NCBI RefSeq assembly: GCF_014805625.2
Contig: NW_023998414.1
Coordinates: 37,664,726 to 37,728,725, forward strand
Reading direction: 5' to 3'
Source of the DNA: Glossina fuscipes
Taxonomy: Eukaryota > Arthropoda > Insecta > Diptera > Glossinidae
Length of the DNA: 64,000 bases
This document shows, piece after piece, positions 51,746 through 64,000 of the stretch; the stretch's first letter is position 1; every line of letters starts with the position of its first letter. A model generated the notes under the pieces. It saw only the letters and a list, made by a program, of their open reading frames with translations, searched no databases and was not told the DNA's origin. Both the position numbers and the translations under genes were made by a program.

Positions 51746-53112
51746 CGTCAACGTCGCATATGAATATCTGAATATCTGATAATTTATAGTCATTCGCTAT
51801 AACCCATTAAAAGTGCTTTTACGTGCTTTTTACTTAAAGTACTACAATAAAATAATCATTTAGCTCTGCTATCAACATCATACGTAACTAAATAAACCGT
51901 TGCAAACGATGTCGATAATCTTAACCGGTAATCAATATTCTTCTCAGTTCAAGTTCACCTATTCGTTTGTGCACTTACCTCACCAATGACGATATGAAAG
52001 TAAAGAAAGAAAGTTTGACCAAGAGACCGGTTGCAATCATTTCAAGAACAAAATAGCTTCTTGAAAAAGTTCGAATATTCGTTTCATTAGCGAGCATTGC
52101 ATGAAATGTAACTAATGCATGACAGAAAGCAAGAAATCATAAATGTTGATCAATAATTGCCCGGATTCATATATAGATGTTTTCTCTACTAAAAGATTGA
52201 TATTATAAAAGATATGTCTTCTCGCACTTAGTCACGGAAATTATTGATCGATATATTCTGTTATATTGTTAATAATTCTAACAAAGCTCTAAATGCTCTA
52301 AATAATCAAAAATCAAAGTTTTTTTTTTTTTTTTCATCTACTTTTGTCAATGACATGTTTTTTTTTTTGTTATATTCAAGTCATGGCATTTTTTATTAAT
52401 TGTGATCATGTAAAGCTTATTGAGAACAATTTGGCATAGAATATTAGCTTTTGTAAGGGTTTTTGTGAAAATTCCAAATCGATCTATACGCTATAGATGA
52501 TAAGGCGTTACGAAGAGAAAGTATTTTAAATTTCTGAATTTTACCATTAACTTACGTGTTTTCCTGCATACGATTACTACGATATGAACGACAATTTGTT
52601 CGCACTCATCATGAGAGCATTTCATTACAACGTTATTACGACCATTAATTACCATTATCAGGGTAAAGTTTTCAATCTTTATTGTTTACACGGTTATGTA
52701 AATATTTTCATGAAAAATTTTTGTTCATAAAAACTGTAAAAAAAAAAGGGTTAGTGTGGCTTTTATAGTTAACTACGATTAACTTTTGCAAAAAAAAAAA
52801 AAAAAAAACAAATCACTGAGTTATTATATATAAACATATATAAACCGTAAATGTGCATATAAAAGCAATGCCATCCGACGCTACATTTGTATACTTTTAT
52901 ACGTTTATCTATAAATAAATTGATATATGCGTTTGAGTTTATGTAAGTGCATTAAATAAAATGATAACAGTTAATCAAGCATTTTGGTCAAGTCAATATT
53001 TTTATAGCGGTTTAACGTTGACAAACTTTATTTCATGTTACATAGTAAAATAATATACGTATCCGTGTGGGTGTGTGTCGAGGTGTGTTTATGTTTTCGT
53101 ATGTGTACATAC

Positions 53113-53164
<52 letters not shown>
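53113..53164 (+). repeat. (AT)n(GT)n compound microsatellite
   Basis: About 17 AT units followed by about nine GT units. Confidence 0.93.
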
Positions 53165-54063
53165 ATTTGGATAAGTGAATGAGTATTATATCGCTGTATA
53201 AATAAGTACTGTTTTAAATAAACGTGTACGTGTACGTGTGCGTGTGTACGTATAAAAGTTTATATATATGTAGCATGTTTGATGACCAACTACGGTTAAC
53301 CAGACAAAAGGCCACAAAAATGCCACGAAAATCCCAAACTAAAAATCACAGACACAATACAAATGATTCTCCAAACATAAAAACAACGATGACAACACGC
53401 ATACAGAGAGATAAGTTAAAAAACGAGGCTAAAATGGAGAGAAGAATAACATTTAAATAAGTTAATAAAAAAAAAAAAACAAAAAACTTGTAAAAGTTAA
53501 GAGAAATTTTTTTTTCTTCTTATGACATTGAGAATAAAAAAAACAATGAAAAGTTTACAATTTACATTTTTCAATAATCTTTTGATTTCATATATTATAT
53601 AGAAGTATCTATGCATGTATAGATAGATTGCAATACGTACATAGTGTATTCGAAACCGGAGGAGGAGGAGTAATAATCACAAGCATAAAGTAACAGTGTG
53701 ACATACATAATTATAATTGAACGTATGTGTTTATATGTGTATGTGTATGTGGGTATGTGTGTGTATGTGTATGTGTGTGTGTGTGCGCGCTCGCGGGAGT
53801 GTATGCGTGTGTGGAAACATATGTACATGTATATATGTGCACAGATACGTATCCTTAAAATAATAACGGGTAACCAGAAAAACCCAAACCAAACCTAACA
53901 ATCATAAACCGTAAGTAAAACCAAATTTAACACAACAAAAACAACAATAACAACAATAGGAATAATCTTTTAAAAAATCAACCCTCCCTCATATACTTCA
54001 CCCTGAACGAATATAGCTTAATTCTCTGTTATCACGAAAACTCAAATATTCCTCTTAAAACTA

Positions 54064-54096
54064 GCACTCTCTCTCTCTCTCTCTCTCTTTCTCTTT

Positions 54097-54131
<35 letters not shown>
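54064..54131 (+). repeat. (CT)n repeat with TTTCTC interruptions
   Basis: About 68 bp of CT units. Confidence 0.93.
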
Positions 54132-54132
<1 letters not shown>

Positions 54133-54462
54133 GAGTTAAATTTCATAATGGCGTACACGTGCTATGCTCTCCGCATTTTCATTTTCGCTTTTTTTTTTTG
54201 TCGCTTTTCAACAAAAAAAACGGTTAGAAAATCGTATCGTAGTAAAAAAGTATAAAGTAACAATAGCGAAAATAATGGAGAAGAAAAAAATTCCCCAGAG
54301 AGAGTAAAAGAACCGCGAACTAACGGTAATGTAAGCTTTTATTGTAAAAACATTAAAGCCCACTATGCCTTTGACAAATAATATTAAATGTCAGTGAAAA
54401 GCAATGATTAGAGGCTAAATTTGGAATGTAACCCTATTTTATGAAATCATCAAACCACCTTA

Positions 54463-54588
<126 letters not shown>

Positions 54589-54864
54589 TTAACAACAAAA
54601 CCCACAACGTAACAGGAAATAGTGAAATATATGCTTGCGAAGAGTGTTACACAGGAAAAGAAAACACATTAACCATTGAAGTAACCGTAGACCAAAGCCA
54701 AAGCTTTAAAAACCCACGAGCATAATGTTCACTAACCAAAAAATGAAACAAAAAAATCACACACAAAGAAAAAATGTGCACGCGTCAAACACAATGCATT
54801 GCTTGATGTGAAAGCAAAGTAAAGCAAAGCGAAGCTTCCACTTTTAAATACAAATAACATATGC

Positions 54865-54870
54865 GTATGT

Positions 54871-54916
<46 letters not shown>

Positions 54917-54976
54917 TTGATTGCTTGCATATATATATATATATATATATATAATACATAAATAAATAAACATACC

Positions 54977-55021
<45 letters not shown>
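54865..55021 (+). repeat. (GT)n and two (AT)n tracts
   Basis: GT at about 54865-54914, AT at about 54930-54953 and AT at about 54990-55021, separated by ATAAATAAAT and CATA units. It makes long His/Thr and Tyr/Ile frames on the - strand that are not genes. Confidence 0.93.
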
Positions 55022-55022
<1 letters not shown>

Positions 55023-55049
55023 GACAACTAAGCTAGTAATGCTAGTTTA

Positions 55050-55259
<210 letters not shown>

Positions 55260-55315
55260 TCATATTTTATTCACAAAACATTTGCCACAGTAACAAATTT
55301 CATTTCGTTACTTAC

Positions 55316-55379
55316 CCAAAAGACACAAACCCTGCAAAATAACTAAAAGTTGTGGTATGAGCCGGCCTTTCCATTCCAT
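55316..55379 (-). CDS. Candidate first coding exon with a signal-peptide-like N-terminus
   Basis: On the - strand an ATG at 55379 (A at -3, G at +4) opens MEWKGRLIPQ followed by the hydrophobic run LLVILQGLCLL. It then meets a perfect GTAAGT donor at 55315-55310, leaving phase 1. An in-frame ATG further upstream at 55433 would add MFTCTKNNNEYYNEWANS. The island is richer in G/C than its flanks and its codons look protein-like. A charged start plus an 11-residue hydrophobic core fits a secretory signal, so a secreted or membrane protein with a long first intron is a reasonable guess. No downstream exon is identified with confidence. The gene is not recognised. It could be a chance ORF next to a chance donor. 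Confidence 0.38.
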
Positions 55380-55439
55380 ACTGTTGGCCCATTCATTATA
55401 ATACTCGTTGTTGTTTTTTGTGCATGTGAACATATAGGC

Positions 55440-57220
55440 TTTACTTCTTATTACGAAATATCTAAGGGTTACTGCGCTTGAAATAGTTAAAATCGTGAAT
55501 ATTATTATTATTCAACAACTCGCGTGTGATTTTTCTTTCGTTTTTTTTTTTTTTTTTTTTTTTAAAAAAACTTTTTTTTTAATATTTCATATTTCGATTT
55601 TAATACCACAGACGCAAATACACACACACACATCTACGTGTGTAAGCGAACGTTTGATTTTAATCAACGTAAAAAACATTAATGAGATGGCGAACGTAGA
55701 GTATGTGATGTGTTCATAACGCATCAGTTTTCTCCCAAGTATTTTTAATGAGATTTAATTAAGAATTTATGAGAAAATTTACAAATATGCCAAACAATAC
55801 GTAGTCCGGTATAAATTCAGTCATTTTCTGCCCATTCTTTTAGTTAATTCGTATGCGTACGCACTGACATACAAGATTGAATAAGAAATGTTTCTAAATA
55901 TTTTTCATAAACTTTTACTTTTGATTTGCAAAAATCCCTTTACACACAAGCTAACAATAAATTAATATAGTTCTCTCGGTATCGATTTTATACTCAGTAG
56001 CGCCAATCTGTGCCGTATAGTAGTTAGTAAATTTCATTAGAGATCTCATCAAAATTATATTTTCTTCACGAATCTAGTGACTTTGATTTGACGGAGCGGT
56101 ATGAGGCTCAGATAACTGTATGTTAACTTCTGCACTTAATTGGGTGAAATCATAAGATTCGTAGGGTAAGTTACGGGTGTTTATCGGCCCCTCCCAGTTC
56201 CCAAGACTGTCATGAGTTGGAGAAGGTCTCTACTAAACCCGAAGTACCGGATATGGTACGTGCTCTCTGGACAAAGCCAGGCTTGCGTCTCTAATCTATT
56301 TAGTGCCCTACATCTCCCGCCCAGACCTCACCCCTAGAAAGCATTCTCTTGATAATCTGAGGGAGGGAGTATCATCATTGCTACTGTGAGCAATCCTACT
56401 AGGGCAACTTGACCCTCGAGAAACCAATAGTTTTTTTTATCAATGATGCATCGGTATTGCCGCCATTACGCGTCTCATTATTGCATAAGCTACCATTCAA
56501 CTAATCCCAAATTGCCATCAAACTTTTCCCTCATGGATTTTAATATCAAATCTGATTAGTAATACACGGAAATATATCCGCTCCTTTATATTTTGCGACT
56601 GAAAGGTTACAATATATGAAAGAAAACTATCACCTATGATATTGCAATTCTGCATTGGTCTTGATCTTATAATGTCCGTTCATTTTTCATCTCATTTTCA
56701 TCTTTCATAAAAGATTTAAAATCGACTCACATAGGTTGTTAGCTGAAACCCAAAAAAAAAAGGCCGATTGCGTGAGTATATATCCACATATATCTATAAA
56801 TTTGTAAGGTCTCTGTGAAACCGCCGCTCGGCTGTGATTTCGAATATCTAAAAGCAATGAATATGAACGTATTAATAAACGGCGAACTTAAATCTCGAAT
56901 TCTTTAAAAATCTGAAAAGCACAAAACTATGGAAAAATTTGAAAATTTTCATGAAATAAGGTAAGCAACGAACAATTTAAATACATTGAGTGGTAAGCTT
57001 GTTTCTTAAGAAAGTTAGATAATAATAACAAAAAAAAAAAAATCCCTTATGAAGTTTGGCGTATTTTCAATATGAACCCCCTACGATGAATTGCTCATAA
57101 GTTCCCTTAATCATAGAACAAGCAAAGCTCTTACAGTAGACATAGGTCCAAAATTAATTATTCTACACTGCTTCGTTTAGTATATTTATTTACCCATATC
57201 ACGATTTTTCGAAATAAGGC
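55440..57220. other. Non-coding stretch containing a GC-rich insert
   Basis: Mostly AT-rich, except 56160-56430, which has clearly higher GC than the flanks. That insert has no long ORF on either strand and looks like the UTR or end of a mobile element. No gene seen. Confidence 0.5.
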
Positions 57221-57227
57221 CTTATAG

Positions 57228-57512
57228 GGGCAGGTTCGATCCGAACCATTTTGAATAGCGTTCGCCCTTGGGCCAAAATGTATTGGTGTATCAAATTTGT
57301 AAGCTAAATGCCGCGAAGATTGCGACCTACAGGTTGAACACAAGAGCGCAAGACGGACAGACGGACGGACAGGCGGATGGAGAAGCTTAGATCGATATGC
57401 TAAACGTAGTAGGTGTACATGTTAGGGTGTGGTGGGGTCGTCGTGGGTGGCTCTATCTCAAGTACATCTGCGCAAACTTAATATGCCCTTGAACCGCAAG
57501 AAGTTCTGTAAG
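57228..57512 (-). repeat. Dispersed repeat family, copy 7 (long copy)
   Basis: This is the inverted match to the long copy at 51.5 kb: GGTTCGATCCGAACC, ATAGCGTTCGCCCTTGG, TAAGCTAAATGCC, GACGGACAGACGGACGGAC, then TCTGCGCAAACTTAATATGC and CCCTTGAACCGCAAGAAG. A GC-rich insertion (TAGGGTGTGGTGGGGTCGTC) interrupts the block at about 57423-57445. Confidence 0.66.
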
Positions 57513-59432
57513 ATTTAGTTAACTGATTCGAAAACTATACTATTCTGTTATGAGCATAACTTGTTGGGGGAACTCGAAGTGTAATAAAAATGCAATATGG
57601 CGTTTACTTATGTAATTATAAAATATTTGATTGGAAATTGTTTGTAACATGTATGTTACATGTATTACAATATAAATGTATTTTATATATTAATGCAGAA
57701 GAGGAAAATAGACAAATGATGATGATGATGATGATGATGACGAAAATGATTATCTTTACATCTGTATGTACAGAGAGAAGAAAGCACATTTCCATGTTTT
57801 AAATTTTGATGGCCGCGACTTTTTCTTCTTTTTTTTTTTTTTTTTCAAACCTACCGCTCGTCTTGTAATTACTAGCGTGATAGTGTGATTGTTATCTGAT
57901 TATGCTCTCATGCTATGCATTGAAAATATTGCATATTTTTGGTATTGTCCTGAAATCTGATACATTTCAATGATAAGAATCAGATGATAGAGGGAAACCG
58001 GAATTAATATAATATATAAAGAGAGAGGAAAAGAAAAAAATAAAAAGAAGAAAACCTACACGCAAACCGTTTAAAAATGGTCGCCCAAATAACAAACCGC
58101 TGAAGTGGTTGAAAATTTATGACATCACAAGAAGAAGAAGAAACCAAAAATATTTAATGAATTTATTTTGCAGTTTATTTAATTAAAGAAAAAAAAAGGA
58201 AAAGACAAAAACAAGAAAAAAAAAAAAAATATATATATATATATAGGAAACAAACCATTAACTAAACACTTTATTAAAAGAAAGTCAGCAGATGTGCTAC
58301 GTATCTAAATAATTTTATATGAAGAAAGCGAGCAAGCAAGCGAGCAAGCAAGCAACCAAACAAACACACACACATACCCACACATTCAAGCTCGCACACG
58401 CAAATATTTATTTGTTTATTTAAAAACAAATTCGATGCCTTTTACCAAATGTATGTAACAATAACACCGAACGTAAGAATATAGTAAAAAGACACAAATC
58501 TTGCGATAACATAAATAAGACAGCTGGCATTTATATATAATAGAGAGCAATCACAATCGCTATATTAAGATATATAAACAACGGGAAAACGGCAAAAAAG
58601 AAGAAGAATGAAAACAATAACAACAAATATCATCAATAATAATAAGAAAAACGTACACAGCATACGCCACTGCTTGAAAAATTAAATGAAAAATCCTCCT
58701 AAATAACAGCAACAATAGCAATAAGGATAAACATATTCACACACACACATATATATATATATACATATATATTCATATATATGATATATATAAAATTTAT
58801 TGACATGTGCCCTATAAAGGTTTCACGTCACATACGTATGCCCACACGAATGAAGCAGAAGACGCGGTACACTAAAATACATATGTCCTGAGTATGTTAC
58901 GTGAATCCGGTATTCGGAAGCCTAGCGCATGACATTCAACACGAGGAGGATGGGGGCCAAACCGAAATGCATTCAATTTAAATAGTGCATCAGCCCAACA
59001 ACAAAATGGACAACGACAACGACAACAATGATAACAAAGATATCCTTATCTAACCAACAAAATGGAAATTCTTAAAATGTTGTAGCGAAAGAAAAGTAAA
59101 AGAAGAAAAAAAGGAAAACAAAAAAAAAAGAAAAAAAGGAAGCAAAAAATCCCCACCGAGAGCTACTCGCACACAAACATACACAGAGAAATTACGGTAA
59201 CAACCCAGGTTAGGTTGTGTTTGCGGAACTCCACATAGCTGTCGAGTTGTGGCTTTCCCAAAGAGCGGGGGTGTCACCAAGCACACAAAAACCAAACCAA
59301 TACACCGAATGCACCAAGAGCTGCAGCAACCAGTAGTTCTAGTAACGGTAGCTGTGTAGTCAAACTCAAAGATAAAGACCTAGGCCAAGTTGTTGTTATA
59401 CAAAGAACAAAAACAACCCAAACATAAACATG

Positions 59433-59434
<2 letters not shown>

Positions 59435-59464
<30 letters not shown>
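59435..59464 (+). repeat. (CA)n microsatellite
   Basis: About 14 CA units. Confidence 0.92.
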
Positions 59465-59466
<2 letters not shown>

Positions 59467-59872
59467 AGAACACGCAAAACACTCAAAATGAAAACCACTG
59501 CTATACGTCAATTTTTCCACAGTGGCCAACACTAACAAAACAACATCAAGAGTATAATTTTTAGGTTTATCTTTATGTTTGCTTTTTTTTTTTCTTTTTT
59601 CCGTTTTCCAACTACACGCACACAATTATAATTTTGGTTTATCATCATAAGATATGATGACAACAACAACTGCAGCGACACAGTATGTTATCACTTAAAA
59701 AAAAAAAAAAGAAAAAACGAGTCAAAGAGAGCGAAAGGGACGGAGTGCTCGCAAGCACTCTTTAATAGTGCATTAAAGGCATACGGATAAGAATTTCAAG
59801 CGAGTGCTTTTAAGAAAAAGATATATTCTATCTCTTTCCACTTTATGTCTTACACGGAAAAATGAGAAGAAC

Positions 59873-59992
59873 AACAACAACAAGAAGAAGAAGAGAAAGA
59901 AAAATACAGAGAAAAAGAGTGACAGAGAGAACACGAGAAGGAGAAAGGGTGAAAGAGAGAGAGAAAGAGAGAGAGAGAAAGAGCGAGCGAGG
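59873..59992 (+). repeat. GA-rich purine tract
   Basis: AACAAC then AAGAAG then GAGAGA units over about 120 bp, nearly all purine on the + strand. Confidence 0.85.
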
Positions 59993-60742
59993 AAACCACG
60001 ACCATACATGCATTCACTCAGTTAGTTAGTTATTTAATTACTTACTTGTTGGGCTGGTGGCGTGAAACACGAGAGTAATTACACTCAAAGATAAAAAAAT
60101 TGAAAAAATATTTCCCCGCACAGTGCCACAAACGCAAACCAATCCATCTGTTTTATTCTTTCCTACCACACTCAGTCAAGTTCGTTTTTTATGTCACTTA
60201 AAAAATTTATTTCCACTCATGGCTTTTCCATTGGAAAGCGGGAAATTTTTTTTCTCAATCTATAATTTTTATATCCATCGACGCAGGACGAAGTATACAA
60301 ATTTTATTTTGCCATTTGCAACAATCAGAAGTACGCATCTAACACTTTATGAGATAAATTTTCATTCTTCTTCGTTCAACGTCAATTCATTTATATCTGT
60401 CCGTCTGAGCAAAGGTTTTGGGAAATTTTTACGGGATAAAATGCTTAAGGAAATTCGAAAATTAATAAAATTTGTCGATAAATGTGTTTTTACACAATAC
60501 CTAAACAACTAATATATCATTGAATAAAAATTTAAAAATTTTGATATATATTTTTATTGATATCAGACTTGAAGATAATGAATCAAAAAATTTTCACACG
60601 AAATGGTGCTCTATCAAGATTCGCTCCAGAACGGATATAATTTCCCTACTTGCATTTGTTCACCTATATATATATATTGTATCAATTGTCTTCCCCTGGA
60701 GTCTATTACATGTCCACTAAAACAATGGTTTAATAATTCTAA

Positions 60743-60780
60743 TGGTAGTAGTGGTGGTGGTGGTGTTGGTGGTGATGGTT
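60743..60780 (+). repeat. (GGT)n trinucleotide repeat
   Basis: About twelve GGT/AGT units with interruptions. Confidence 0.85.
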
Positions 60781-63228
60781 ACTATTAATCGTTGAAAGCT
60801 ATCATAATATAATAGTAAGGGAACGAAAGCCACAACAAACCACAATTCACTCAATATTGGTAACGCGGGGAAAAAAAGTGAAAAAAACGCAAAAATCATA
60901 TCAGGGGATATTTTTGAATTGAAAAAATAGGCTAAAAGCATTTAACTCTCTGCTGTTTATTATAGCTTCACAATCAGGGAAATTTCATCCTCCAGATGGC
61001 GGGAGCCAACATGTAACAGAATAAAAATGGTGGGATTTTTTCAAAATTGTTCTTTTTTCTTTTCGTGTTTTTTAATTCAATGACAACTTGAGAGAGTTGT
61101 TAACAAAAAAATAAAAAAAATAAAAATAAATAAAAAAACAACAACAACAACAACAACTTTAGCTGCTCACATTTTGTGGGGTAAAAGTATTTCGTGAGAA
61201 TAAAAAGTTTTTTCTTTCTTTCCTTTTTTTTTTTTTTTTAATGGCATACGTTAGCGAGCGAGGACAGTGATTACACTTTGGTGAAATTTATATGGAAAAA
61301 GTCGCTTCATTCGAAACTTTCTTAACTGAATTCTTCAAGCGATTTCAAAACAACTCGATTTCGATGTTCTCATAAATCCAAGCATCGAGCGGGATCGCAT
61401 TATTTATGCCATATTGTTAAACATCGTTCCAATAACTTCCGTTGCATGTAGACGCAAGAGTGCACTTCCAACTACGAGGCGGGCAGCACAGGAGTTTTCT
61501 TGTGCCGTGCCACCAGCTCGTGTCATTTCATTCTCAAATTAGTATAAATGCCATTGCCATACTTTATTTTTAACTTAATTTTATTATATTTTGGAAAGTG
61601 GGTTAGTACCTTAGCCACTGTTTAGAGAGAGCGGATCACAATACTCTCTCAAGTGTTTTTTGAAAAATTATCGAAACTTTTCAACTCTTTAATAATATTT
61701 TCCATACAAATTCCTGAATTATATGAATTTCTCGGGAAGAATGCGTCCTTAGTTTATCAGCTATCCTACTCTAGAATACTAGTAACCGATCACCTGCCCC
61801 GGAAATGTTTCTTATACAGTTAAGCCAGAAATATGAGTATATCGACTCGTAGCTGGCGTTAATCGTCAGCTATGTCCCTTACAGAGTTAAGACAGGAAAG
61901 TCAGGTGAGATTAAAAACGTATGGGATGCTATGCCGAACGATGAAAGTTTGTAAAAATCGCTCAGTCTCTCGTTCGTTCTATGCAACGTCTGCTTTTGAA
62001 ACTCCGATAGCAGCAAATTTTCCGATGGGCAGCTTAACTTGTGCTTGTGTGAGGCGCTTAGCTTATGGAAATATGCGTCATAAGTGTGGGTCTCGAATAA
62101 AAAAAAAACATTACAAAAGGAAGAAATAAATTCTACGAGTACAGGTGGGATGAGCAAGTAAGAAATTCAATAAATTTTAATTGTAAGCAAATATCGGTCA
62201 AGCCTATGATTATTGATGAAACAGTCTTACGATTAATTAGGCGGCGTATATACAATCACCCATGAGCATTAATTGGAATGTAGTTGTAACAAACTTGTGA
62301 CTTCTTTATCATCCTAATGCCTATTGTAATTGAAGGTTTCGGGAATTGATCAGTTCCACTTACTAAGAGGGTCTCAAAATTTCCGTAAAACTTCAAATGA
62401 GATAGAAAGAATAGTCTTTTTTTTTTGGTTGTTGTTGTTGAATTGAATCATACAAAATGTACATAGGATAGGTTTATGTGTGAAATAGCACATCGGACAT
62501 ATTGTTCTCAGGGCTGCCCAGATACTTTTAAACTATAATCTTTCGTGTTTTATTTATTTATTTTTTGTTAAATGTTTAATGTTTGCCAAAGGGCGCGGCG
62601 CGTAGGCGGACATTGTCAAGTCCAATAAAAATCCCAATTCCGATGTTCAACAATACATATGCACTTTACGAAATCTCTCAGACATATTCGTCTGATTGCG
62701 CGCCAAGAATGACACACTTATTGAACATTCGTTAGACATTCAGCGAACGGTGTAAAAATATTGCAAATGTTGCATAATAATGGTTGGAATTTAATGAGAG
62801 TGAAAGCGCATTAATGATAGAATTTTATATACATTAGCATAATAAAAAATTGGTGAGTGCCAGCGATCGTAAAGCAAATGTTTACATTTCCGAATAAGGC
62901 GGAGTCTAAATGCCCATTTGCACGCACATCGCACACTGCACTGCGAGCATAACGCCGCGAAACAACGACAATTTTTAATACTAGAGGGAGACGGAATATA
63001 CACAGTATAGTATGTCTATTAATAAACAACCCTCTTTACGCTCGCAAAAATGAATAATGAATAATGATCGCTGAAATCGAAAAGTAGAAAATTACTTCAA
63101 AAACAAAGCGACGGTAAATGATGGAAAATTTCGTAAAAGGTTTAGAAAACAATTAAATGCGAAAAACCAAACGATTAATTTCTCTTCTTGTCGAACAAAT
63201 ACGAAAATTTCTTTATTTATTTATAGAT

Positions 63229-63236
<8 letters not shown>

Positions 63237-63270
<34 letters not shown>
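63237..63270. repeat. (AT)n microsatellite
   Basis: About 16 AT units. Confidence 0.92.
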
Positions 63271-63271
<1 letters not shown>

Positions 63272-64000
63272 AAAAAAAGTTTCGCGGTTTAAAATTTGCA
63301 CCGAAATGAAGGAAAGAAGAAAACAAAACAAAAAAAAAAAGAAATCCTTTTTAATATGACTTTCCAAGAAATCGCATCAATCTCATAAATTTCTTGCGAT
63401 TTTTATGATGTCACAACAAGAACAACAATTATCTGAGAAATGCGAAATGTAAAAATGCATGTACCCGGCGAGTCGTAAAGGTGACCACGAATTTGGGAAA
63501 TGGCAAATTTTGCATTTATTGCATTTAACAAGAGCAGATATTAGATTTTCAGGTTGAGGCGGATTAGGTCAAATGTTTTGCCAAAATGTCATAAACATTT
63601 ACAACAATGTCATATTTATTAAGCTTTCTAAGGAAAATATAATTCGTGCGAATCAAGCGATCCGATTACAAAACAAGTAAACTGAACCAATAAATCCTTA
63701 TATATAGTCGATTAGATTCCGCATTAGGGCATTAAAGGTTCACTCTCACATTTGGAAAAAGGATGAAAATTTCGTCAAATGTGAAAAAAATCTCTCAAGT
63801 CGATGAACAACTATTTTTACGAAACAACATTATTTAAGATATCGAGGATATTTTTTTTTGGTAATAAAAAAAAAATATCAACGAAGATACTCTATAGGCT
63901 ATATATTCGTATTCAACTTGGCCAGGTTTGGTACCTCTTTTGTTTGTCTATTAATCATCTTTGATTGGTTTGATAAAAGAAGATCAAATTAGTAAAAAGA

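Larger units (their letters stand above)
57520..64000. other. Non-coding stretch with A-rich + strand bias
   Basis: It holds ATG repeats (57714-57741), GCAAGCAA units (58325-58355), CA repeats (59435-59464), GA-rich tracts (59873-59992), GGT repeats (60743-60780) and AT repeats (63237-63270). From about 58.1 to 60.1 kb the + strand is A-rich with many AACAAC units, as in some fly UTRs. Frames at 60123-60512 (129 codons) and 61872-62129 show no recognised domain. Confidence 0.5.

Noticed and set aside
53595..53898. Overlapping ORFs on both strands with His/Thr or Val/Tyr repeats
   Set aside because: Produced by the GT/CA microsatellite at 53719-53795.
57228..57245. GGTTCGATCC resembling a tRNA B box
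   Set aside because: It is part of the dispersed repeat and a short palindrome; no A box or cloverleaf can be formed around it.
59050..59625. Several 70-80 codon - strand ORFs
   Set aside because: They rely on the (CA)n repeat and A-rich tracts; no domain, no splice context and overlapping frames.
60123..60512. 129-codon + strand ORF
   Set aside because: No recognisable domain, composition close to translated AT-rich DNA (Phe, Ile, Lys, Asn) and no splice or promoter support; kept only as a note.

Overview
The window is AT-rich eukaryotic DNA with many homopolymer runs and microsatellites. It is best explained as a gene-poor intergenic or long-intron stretch of a higher dipteran (brachyceran, probably muscoid) fly genome. 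Three things support this: spliced genes with short GT-AG introns, an insect CYP3-clan cytochrome P450, and decayed mariner and LINE copies. A tsetse or other calyptrate fly is plausible, but I cannot fix the genus from the sequence. I see no bacterial-type operons, rRNA, tRNA or CRISPR.

Only one gene is certain. It is a three-exon P450 on the + strand (coding exons 18885-19352, 19512-20327 and 20433-20708) encoding a full-length 519-residue protein. It keeps the helix-C WxxxR, ExxR, PERF and heme-cysteine motifs. It departs from consensus at the I-helix acid/Thr pair (AGIQT), at the Arg before the heme Cys (His instead), and just after the Cys (GMPVA instead of G-x-R-F).

Around the gene lie four kinds of transposon debris: (1) a mariner copy at 41159-42199 with both terminal inverted repeats still visible, but with frameshifts and the third catalytic Asp lost; (2) a second, different mariner relic on the - strand at about 28.83-29.56 kb; (3) the RNase H and C-terminal end of a non-LTR retrotransposon on the - strand at about 15.69-16.56 kb; (4) a dispersed repeat of roughly 150-350 bp with a (GTCT/GTCC)n module, with at least seven copies in both orientations.

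A few short GC-raised islands look like candidate coding exons of genes whose remaining exons would lie far away. The best is a signal-peptide-like first exon on the - strand (55379-55316) ending in a perfect GTAAGT donor. Others are a + strand signal-peptide-like ORF at 38954 and a strand-ambiguous island at 37748-38260. These are inferences.

The rest is low-complexity non-coding DNA with two assembly gaps (100 N and 10 N). I found no convincing new multi-gene system. The most useful leads are the atypical P450 active site, the dispersed repeat family and the candidate exons.
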